The notes beneath the pieces are model-generated. The model was given only the letters and a program-made list of their open reading frames with translations. It was not told the origin of the DNA and searched no databases. A DNA stretch of 64,000 nt from positions 1 through 64,000 of the forward strand of contig JABCPU010000132.1 of the NCBI GenBank assembly GCA_016800925.1. Reading direction: 5' to 3'. A program made the translations under genes and the position numbers. Source of the stretch: Suillus spraguei (Eukaryota; Basidiomycota; Agaricomycetes; Boletales; Suillaceae). This document shows positions 56,462 through 64,000 of this stretch, one piece after another (within the stretch, counting starts at the first letter, position 1; each line of letters starts with the position of its first letter).

Positions 56462-57855
56462 CACTGGTAGAATCTGTCTGAAGTCTCCTCCAAAGAGTAT
56501 GGATATTCTTTCAAAATCAGCATCAACATTGAGAAGGTCGTGCAATGAGCAGTCAAGGCATTCCAGATTGTAACAGTGTAGTATTGGAATTTCATTGCAG
56601 ATGATAAGGGAGGTGGCCTTCAGAAGCTCATGCACAACATCTCCTTTCTTGATGTTGTAGGAGCTGTCCTCATTGATGGGGATTGGGATCTTGAATCGCG
56701 AATGAGCTGTACGTCTACCTGGCAGGAGGAGAGAAGCAATTCCAGAAGAAGCCACACATAGAACAATCTTGCCTTCAGCACGGAGTTTTGAGGCAATGAG
56801 CTTGCAGAGATATGTCTTGCCACATCCACTTGCACTGTGGACACAGAATGCATGTCCAGGTGTCTGCTCATTTCTTTGCATGGCATCATTGACCACTGCA
56901 TCAAAGACTGTCCTCTGCTCCTGATTGAGAGAAAGCACTCCTGGATCCACCATCTGCTGGAGCTCCTCCTGGTTATACTGGAGCTGCTCAGCAATGAGCT
57001 GATTTCCCTGCATGACCCCCCATCTTGCTGTCATTTGAGGTGTAGGCATCTGAGGAATCACTTGCAAAGACTTTCATTTTTGCGAAGTTTTCCATCAATG
57101 AGATAGAGACCATAGTCATAGACCTCTTCATTTGTGGGGTTGGGAATGTTGAATGGGGCATGAGACAGGTGGTGATGCAGATCATCACAGAGATTGTCCT
57201 TGAATTGGTTCCAAAGATCACTAGGGTCTGTAGGGTTGCAGTGGACGAGGATGATGGCAAAGAGATTGCGCATGCCATGTCTAGTGCTCATGTGAGAGGC
57301 ATCCTGCAAGCACTGGATCCATTCATTGTCATCCTCAAGCAGACCTCTATGTCGACATGCCTCCTTGAAAGTGTCATATAAAACACCATCAACTGTTCGA
57401 AGGTTCTCATAGGAGGTGGCCCCTTGAATACATTGTGAGTTTGATTGATAAAAATTGACATGAGCATCATACCTTTTACTACAGTCAGAAGCAATCTCAG
57501 GTAGAAGCGCTCTCCAGATCCAGGTGCAACAGAGTACATCCTTCCAATGGCCATTCTACGTTGTCATACCTTCCATGCAGTCTTGTTCCATACAAATTTT
57601 GAGGGGAAGTCCTGGTAGAGGTGGTCATGGGCTCCAGCTGCCACCAAGACATTGTTGGCATTGACTTTGAACCATCCAGTAAGGCAAGTCTCCTTGGTTG
57701 CTGCACGCTCAAGAACATCCTGGGCATCATCCTCAGGATCATAAAACACTATGTGTTCATTTGGAAGGTGGACTGGCAGACGGTAGACAGAGAGCCATTC
57801 AAGGTGCATTCCAAACTCAAAGATGTGCCATGCAGCCTCAGTGGAGCTGATGTAT

Positions 57856-58330
57856 TGTCACAACCCACAAACAAATTAATGCAAGGGCAGAGACTAGGAC
57901 TCAAACTAAGGTTATCACAAAAAGAGAGAGGAGCAAGGACATCTTGGATTGCTACAGTTGTAGATACAAGAGGTTTGAACTAAAGAACTACTACAGCGAA
58001 ACTAGCTAACTATATACACATATTGAAACTGAGATGTAAACTGAGTTTGAAACTACTAGCCAATCATAAAATAGAAACAAGAATCGTACAATGTGATAGT
58101 TGTGACATTGTTATGACATCATATTCTAGAAGGTTCTAAGATCACGTGATACTATCTTATCTTATCTTATCCGATAGCATCATAAAATATCTCTTCATCT
58201 TCATCAGGAAGTTTGGTTATAGAAGCGGATATGGGGATTTCGATAGGATTTGGGTTTGTCTTAGCACTGGATTTAGACGCTTTAGGGAAATTGAGAAAAG
58301 AGTAATGATTTGTATTTGGAATTTGTGACA
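57856..58330. mobile_element. Solo LTR in the Helitron Rep domain
   Basis: A 475-bp insertion, TGTCACAACC...TTTGTGACA, flanked by the 5-bp duplication TGTAT (57851-57855 and 58331-58335). Removing it rejoins 'LDSRY' to 'ISSTEAAWHIFEFG' of the Helitron Rep. Its sequence is unlike the other gypsy LTR in the window, so it is a different LTR family. The element strand cannot be set. Confidence 0.9.
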
Positions 58331-58796
58331 TGTATCTGGAGTCAAGGTAGGTTTTGACCTCATCCACTGGTCCTGGCATCTCCAAAGTGGCACGGTCATT
58401 TCCCTTGTAGATGTACTTGTGGATGTATTTCACAGACTTGATGGAAGCACAGACTTCAAGATTTATGTGGCAGTTGAATTCCACCAGGAGTTGTGGAGGG
58501 TGAGGAACAACATCCTTGTTGGTGAAGACAGTGTTATTCTTCTGGACAGTGCGACCATTGTCAGGTCTTGCATACTCTGGATAGCCATCCTCCTTCATCA
58601 ATGTCTGGACACAGAAAGACTTTGGAAAGTGCTTTTTGCAACATCCATTCTCCAAGCAACATTCTGGAGAGCAGGGGCCATGAAGCATGTATTTCTCCAC
58701 AGCCTCATAGAGTTGGGGATGGACATTTCTGTAAGGGATCTGGGCAGAGATGAAGGAGTCTATTTGTTCCACAGTACGAATCTTGTGGTCTGGATC

Positions 58797-59272
58797 TGTT
58801 ACGAACTGGGGTGGCGTCACCAGCGACAGTGAAAAGACACAGACGGTCTGCTGGGAAGTTCTTACAATATCCAAAAGAGGATAAGGTGAAAGTACAAGGA
58901 ACGCGTTCCGAGTACGATCAAGGGTTCAGCCTCAAAGACAAGTCTAAGAGGTATCCGCGAGAATAGAGACTAAGGCTAAGGAGTGCTTAGACTTAGAGAC
59001 AATTCAAGACGACTTAGGTTGGAGACCTAAGCGAAGGAGATTCCAGGTAAAACCCAGTGAGATTAAAGTAAGGAATCTACTACAAGTACACTGTGCTTAA
59101 ATAGGCCAATATGTGTGCACAGACCAAGTGACCGTGAGAATGTAACTGCGTATCCTAATAAGGAAGGCATGTTTTGTACAAATGCATTGAGCATATGAGT
59201 CAGAGTCATGTGACATGATATACAAGTAAAGAAACAAAGGGAAAATGAATAGGAGTACGTACGACTGTAACA
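58797..59272 (-). repeat. 3' LTR of the gypsy element
   Basis: A 476-bp LTR with TGTTAC...GTAACA ends. On the minus strand it is preceded by a purine tract (complement of 59273-59282, AAGGGGGTAA), which marks it as the 3' LTR. It shares the TATTTAAGCACAGTGTACTT block with the solo LTR at 1481-1941; that TATTTAAG is a likely TATA box of the element promoter. Confidence 0.95.
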
Positions 59273-59305
59273 TTACCCCCTTATTACATTGAAAGTCACC
59301 GACTT

Positions 59306-60747
59306 TCAAACATCTTGGTTGTCATCATAAACCGGATCATAGTCGTCGTAATTAGCGACGTCTTCATCAGCGGCACTTCCTCCTAACATATAAGCCGCCT
59401 CCTCCTCTGCTACAGTTCTTGCTCGTCGACCTTCTTTTTGTCGTCGACGGTTGATAAGATACTGTTCCCACCTACGTAGTGCATCATAGAATCCATCGTC
59501 CTTCCAGGTAAGCGTGAACGGGGGTTCCCCACGACGCTGAGGGCAATAAATGGACAGATGGGTGGGGCCGTGTCGCAGACAGATTTGACACTTCCGACGA
59601 CGCCGCAGATTCGGCATTTCATGTTTTTGTCGGTGTTAGAGATGGACATACGTAATGGTGATGGTGAGATAATGGGTGTGGGACTAGTGGATCTGGCACG
59701 CTTCTTCCCTTTCTTTCGCGTCATGCGTTTTAAGGCAAGGTTATTATTGCGTCGAAGCTGCACTTGTTGTTTACTGGTTAGTGTGTACACGGAGGCGGGG
59801 AGGTCAGGAGTGGTTCCTCGTTCAGCAGTCGCAAGAAGTTCGTTAGAGGAAGAAGGGGAAGTGATGCCGAAGTCCTTTACTAAGACTGGTGAGACAGGAT
59901 CCATTGGACCAAATGAAGACGGAATAGACATGGGGGGATGGATCTGAAGGTCACAAAGTCGAGGACCGAGTGTTATTAATTCAACGACAGGAATTCCTAA
60001 CTTCTTTGCAGCTTTGCACTGTTCTTCGGTACAGGGCTCATATAGCCATGCGGGGTGGTCATGAGAGACTATGACGGGGGACGATGAAGTCGGTTGTTCG
60101 ATGGGAGATGGGGTTCGGGGGGATGCGAGGTCGGCTTGTGTTTGTTGTAAATCAGTGATGGCTTCTTCAACTAGGTTTCTGGCTGCTCTGGTTTCAGCGA
60201 CTGATTGCTGGATGGTTTCGACGACTGTATTGGTGAGTTGTCCGATCTCTTGGACAGCAGTGCATAAGCCAGCAAAGGCGTCAAGACTAGAATACATGCG
60301 CGAAGAAGCAGGTGCTGGAACAGGAAGTGGCATATCTTCCTGCAGAGAGGGAGGTCGAGCAACGCCTGCTCGACGTTTGGCAATGATGTGAATAGCTTCC
60401 TCAACATCATTGTTAAAAGAATTGGGAAGCAACAGCATAGCGTAAGCACGAATGGGTTTTTGAAGATGAAGGAAACAGTGACGGAGTGTAATTTCTGTTG
60501 TGTCTTTGGCGATAACTTTGATAAGGGCTGCGGTACAGATGATGTTGACAACAAGCAGGGCAGGGAAGGCACCTCTTTCAGTAAGGATTCTTTCGATTTC
60601 AAGGGCATGTCCTTCACAGAGAATGGCGGCTTCAATGTAAGAGGAGTTATCGATTTCAGCGGCAAGGGTTCCGTATTGTTCAGCTTCAGAGTCGGAGTCA
60701 TTGGTAGCAATGGTGACGGGAGTGATGTAAGCAGTGGGGAAAGACAT
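59306..60747 (-). CDS. Extra ORF between pol and 3' LTR: coiled-coil, zinc-knuckle-like protein
   Basis: Begins 55 nt after the pol stop, on the same strand. The ATG at 60747 opens 445 codons: an acidic/hydrophobic N-terminal half ('LRHCFLHLQKPIRAYAMLLL', 'FAGLCTAVQEIGQLTNTVVE'), an amphipathic helix likely to form a coiled coil ('VAETRAARNLVEEAITDLQQ'), a Ser/Pro-rich linker and a basic patch ('RMTRKKGKKRARSTSP'). It ends in 'NMKCRICGVVG'. The overlapping frame (59617-59306) carries 'KCQICLRHGPTHLSIYC', a C-x2-C-x6-H-x4-C knuckle, and an aromatic/acidic tail. One missing base in the GGCGTCGTCGG stretch would join the two. It resembles a gag-like protein, but no known gene fits this position. 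Confidence 0.75.
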
Positions 60748-60801
60748 TTCAATGGTGGTAGTTGATCAAATGCTAGTGCGAGTTGATTGACTGAAGGATG
60801 A

Positions 60802-63750
60802 TCATAGGGCGTGTTGCTTCTTATAAGCATTCAAGATTCGAGCGGAGTTCTTCAAGTTCTTTTCTGGGAGCCATTCGTTATCTCCCAATGAATATCCTTT
60901 CCAGGAAACAAGATAACGTCGGCAAGTGCTGGTTCCTTTGTGAGAAAGGATTGCTTCTACTTCATATTCTTCTTCTTCTTCGATGATGTCAGGTGGTGGT
61001 TCGGGGAAGTTTGGGCTGTGTACGTTCGTTTCACTATAGGATGATAAGACAGAAGTGTGGAACGTGGGATGAATTTTCCACTGCGGAGGGAGTTTGAGTG
61101 TGAACGTGATGGGAGATAAGACATCGATGATCAGGAAAGGTCCGTATCGCTTTGGGGCGAGTTTCCTTGATGGGAGTTTGAGTCTAAGATTAGCAGCAGA
61201 TAGCCAAACCTTATCTCCGATCTTCCATGGGGTGTACTTATCTCCTCGGGATCATTCGGCCATTGTCTGCATTGCAATGTTATGACAAGCGATTGCTTCT
61301 TCTCTTATCTTCTGCAGAGATCGTACTCGATCTTCTGCTGCGGGGACGGATGAGTCAGGGATAAGGTGAGGGATAGCACGTGGTTCGTATCCCATCATTA
61401 GATAGAAAGGTGATGCATTCCTTGCATCATGTTTTCGGTGGTTGTGGACGAATTCGGCGATTGGTAGGTGTTCTACCCAATCTTCAGGGTTGTTGCGGCA
61501 ATAGATGCGTAGATATGTTTCAAGTTCTTGATTTAGCCTTTCAGTTTGACCATCAGTCTGCGGGTGATAAGCTGTGGATGGAGCGATGACGTAGTCGAGA
61601 AGTTGGGCAAGTTCCTTAGAGAAGCGAGATAGGAACTGCGGGCCTTGATCCGATATAACTTTGTCATGGAGTCCAAATCGATGGTAAACGTGTTTCAAAA
61701 ATAGTTTAGCAACACCTTCGGAAGTGATGGTTTTCAAACAAGGGATAATAATTACCCCCTTCATAAGGCCATGGTCTACCACAACCATGATACTGTCAAA
61801 GCCACCAGAGACAGGGAGGTCAGTGATAAGGTCGACAGAGATCTGGGAAAAAGGCCGAGTTGCAGATGAGGGGATTGGAGTGAGCGGTGGACGGATAGGA
61901 TGTGTATCCGCTTTCATTTGCTGGCAAAGGGCGCACCCTTCCACATATTTCCGAATGTAGGAACCCATAGCGGGCCACCAAGCTTCTCTTTTAACAAGCT
62001 CTTCCGTTTTGAATCTACCGGGATGACCCGCGGTAGGATGATCATGATACCTGTTCAGGATATCGGAGCGATGCGCTGGTGGAATATAGGCGCGATTCTT
62101 AAAATAGAGGACATTCTCCTCAATCTTCCAGTCAGAGAGTGCCGATTTCATAGGGGGAAGGCACACACCATCAAGGGCATCAGACGCCGTCTTGAAGACA
62201 GGGTCGTCGAGGGGGTCAGAGGATGACAGCACATCCTTCAAATCGGTGTCAATAAGACGAATGAATAGAGCGTCAGGGAGGAGGGTCTGGTCCTCGTTAT
62301 CATCTTTACCGGAGTCGTAGTCAGGCCGGCGGGAGAGTGCATCAGGTACTGCTAGTTTAGTACCTGCAACGTGATGCAGTTCAATGTCATAGATAGATAA
62401 AATCAATTGCCAATGTGCTTGGCGACGGGTAAGCTTCTGTGCACTTCTAAAGTACAGAAGATTCTTATGGTCGGTGAATACCAGGACGGGGTGTGGGTTT
62501 CCTTCGAGATAATGACGCCATTCGTTTAATGCCCGGATCACAGCAAGGAGTTCTCGATTGAAGATCTGGTAATTGCGTTCTGCGGGGTTCAAAGACTGTG
62601 AAAGATATGCACATGGATGATAAACACCATTTTCATCAGTCTGCAGTAGAACTCCGCCAGTTGCTACGAGCGAAGCGTCGGTAGCGATAGCAAATTGTCA
62701 GGAGGGGTCAGGGTTACGAAGTACCGGTTGGGATGTAAAGCGTTGTTTCAGTTCTTCAAAGGTGTCCATGCATTCAGTTGACCATTCAAAAGCCTTATCT
62801 TTCTTTGTTAAATCGATAAGAGGTCGGGCAATGTCAGAATAGTGGGAAATGAACGTGCAGTAGAAGTTGCAAAAACCAAGGAATGACCGAACATCTTTTA
62901 CAGATTTCGGGACTGGCCATTCGGAGATTCCCTTGGTTTTGGCGGTGTCCATAGCAACTTGTCCGGGGCGAATTATCATTCCAAGGTATTCCACTTCTTC
63001 TGCATCGAAGGTACATTTTTCTGGTTTCAAGAACAGGTGTTCCTCCCGTATTTTCGTCAAAACCCGTCTTGTCCGTTCGCGGTGTTCTGCCATTGTTGTA
63101 GAGAAAATTAGGATATCGTCCATGTAGATAACCATCCATCCTTCATTGATTTTTTGTTGAAAGGCGCGATTCATGTATGCTTGAAAAGTTGCTGGGGAAT
63201 TGCAGAGGCCAAAGAACATGACATTCGGTTCGAAGAGGCTGAATTCTGTGGTAAAAGCAGCTTTCCACCTATCATCAGGATGGATGCGAATGTTATTATA
63301 ACCGGACCGGATATCCATTTTCATAAAGAACTGTGCATTATGAAGGCGTGCGACAAGGGAGATAGGGAGTGGAAGCGGGTAGGCGTTCTTGACTGTCCAG
63401 TCGTTGATGTAGCGATAATCTTGACAGGGACGCAATTCTCCACTTTTCTTTCCCACAAAGAAGAAGCCACTGGCTTGAGGTGACTTCGATTCTGAGATAA
63501 AACCCTTGGCAATGTTTTCATTGATAAACATTTTGACGGCAGCGCGTTCTTTTTCCGATAGCGGGTAAACCTTAGACGTGCGAGGAAAAAAACCGGGTTT
63601 AGTATCGATCCGATGATCTATACCAGGGCGTTCGGGGGGTAGTTTGTTCAATCCGTCTTTAGCAAAGTCGTCTGCAAAGTCGTGCAAATAATCCGGGACC
63701 AATTCTTCGAAGGACTTCTTTTTTTTTTTTTTCCATGCTTCTGTTCTTCT
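60802..63750 (-). pseudogene. Gypsy pol: reverse transcriptase, RNase H, integrase, chromodomain
   Basis: Element polyprotein. RT: 'GFFFVGKKSGELRPCQDYRY', 'FFGLCNSPATFQAYMN' and the active site 'VIYMDDILIF'. RNase H: 'FAIATDASLVATGG', 'FTDHKNLLYFRSAQ'. Integrase: zinc-binding H-x3-H...C-x2-C ('HDHPTAGHPGRF', 'GCALCQQMK') and catalytic D-D-E ('ISVDLITDLPVS', 'VISDQGPQFLS', 'QTDGQTERLNQELE'). C-terminal chromodomain 'YEVEAILSHKGTSTCRRYLV...GDNEWLPE'. All catalytic residues are present. Defects are TGA at 62698-62700 (RT/RNase H boundary), TGA at 61252-61254 (before the integrase C-terminus) and a frame change at the A-run 63718-63732, upstream of 'SFEELVPDYLHDFADDF'. The normal stop is at 60802. 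Confidence 0.94.
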
Positions 63751-63989
63751 ATTGGCCGTTGCTCTGTGGGTTCTTGTCCAGCCCGATGCTCAGGTTCGGA
63801 TTCATTCTTGCGCTTCTCAGCGCGGGGAATCGGTGATACTGCTCGTGGTAGTTGTACACGGGGAGTAGGGTCTATAGTACATGGTATTTGTACTTCTGGT
63901 TCAGGATTTTCGGGGACAAAAGGGGTTACGAGGGGTTTCAGAAGTCTGGAATGTTGCCATTTGGAATGATGATTGAAGAGTTGAGGCAA
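63648..63989 (-). pseudogene. Gypsy polyprotein linker upstream of RT (frameshifted)
   Basis: Pro/Glu/Lys-rich linker ('FVPENPEPEVQIPC', 'QEPTEQRPIEEQKHGKKKK') that normally joins the protease region to RT. The run of A residues (63718-63732) throws it out of frame; the RT frame resumes immediately after. The upstream gag and protease are outside the window. Confidence 0.7.
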
Positions 63990-64000
63990 CCCATTCTTTT

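Larger units (their letters stand above)
52467..58796 (-). mobile_element. Helitron (rolling-circle transposon), 5' end outside the window
   Basis: The minus-strand Rep/helicase gene (58796-55040) is diagnostic. Downstream on the minus strand comes hairpin-rich non-coding DNA. The farthest candidate 3' end is CTAA (complement of 52467-52470) followed by T, 20-25 nt after a GTGCC-GAA-GGCAC hairpin, as the CTRR ends of Helitrons require. Two further similar ends occur at about 53964 and 54573, so the true terminus is uncertain. The upstream part has been cut off by the gypsy element inserted at 58797. Internal insertions are a LINE fragment and a solo LTR. Confidence 0.75.
55040..58796 (-). pseudogene. 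Helitron Rep/helicase, broken by two insertions
   Basis: Rolling-circle replication protein of the Helitron. From the right (N-terminal side): 'HPQLYEAVEKYMLHGPCSPE', 'CHINLEVCASIKSVKYIHKY' (58796-58336); then, after the solo LTR, 'EAAWHIFEFGMHLEWLSVYR' and 'VVKGMMLMSIFINQ'-region fragments in several frames. Next comes the helicase: Walker A 'SASGCGKTYLCKLIAS', Walker B changed to 'SLIICNEIPI' (Asn where PIF1-type helicases have Asp), and 'ISILFGGDFRQILPV', which stops at the LINE fragment. It resumes at 55893 with 'FHLKTNMRLGQDPASDEF', 'NGTRMILL' and the PIF1 end motif 'FAMTINKAQGQSVK'. Premature stops occur near 55110 and 57300. The gene is inactive. Confidence 0.9.
58797..64000 (-). mobile_element. 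Ty3/gypsy chromovirus, 5' part outside the window
   Basis: Minus-strand order from the right: end of a gag/protease region, reverse transcriptase, RNase H, integrase, chromodomain, an extra ORF, polypurine tract, 3' LTR. It entered the Helitron Rep gene at 58796 (left flank GGATC would be one copy of the duplication; the other lies outside). A solo LTR of the same family is at 1481-1941. It has two in-frame TGA stops and a poly-A-associated frameshift in pol, so it is not autonomous. Confidence 0.95.

Overview
The window is nuclear DNA of a basidiomycete fungus, most likely an agaricomycete. Genes are dense and cut by many introns of about 50 nt. Families typical of mushroom-forming fungi are present: Plavaka transposase, fungal SLATT, DUF6533, polyporopepsin-like protease, small ricin-B lectins, F-box expansions, Helitron and chromodomain Ty3/gypsy elements.

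Layout. (1) 1-14 kb is a transposon graveyard. A decayed Plavaka DNA transposon carries a solo Ty3/gypsy LTR, a ~650-bp repeat in two inverted copies, and a Tc1/mariner element. The Tc1 element is itself split by a near full-length Tad1-like LINE. Target-site duplications fix the order of most insertions. (2) 14-17.6 kb is non-coding apart from a GAT-rich minisatellite. (3) 17.6-41 kb is the conserved core: a SLATT 2TM protein, NC2-alpha (BUR6), GINS subunit SLD5, DAP1/PGRMC-type cytochrome b5, a DnaJ-X chaperone, cytosolic TyrRS, a DUF6533 membrane protein, histone H4, MRM2-type rRNA methyltransferase, an S9 serine peptidase and a large unrecognised, probably mitochondrial protein. (4) 37 kb and 41-52 kb is accessory: two ricin-B-like lectin paralogues flank an F-box gene, F-box relics and an aspartic protease fossil, followed by a tandem array of tRNA-like units. 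(5) 52-64 kb is a Helitron with a hairpin-rich presumed 3' end. Its Rep/helicase gene is broken by a LINE fragment, a solo LTR and a Ty3/gypsy chromovirus that runs off the right edge.

How the genes relate. The core genes are independent housekeeping functions (transcription repression, replication, sterol/heme, translation, chromatin, mitoribosome) and form no pathway together. Two process signatures recur. Several otherwise intact host genes need one missing base in a short run to read through, which suggests consensus deletions in the assembly. The stops that interrupt the LINE and gypsy enzymes are all TGA, as a C-to-T change in CGA would give.

Limits. Exon boundaries were read by eye from GT/GC-AG signals and family resemblance. 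No alignment, folding or database search was run.
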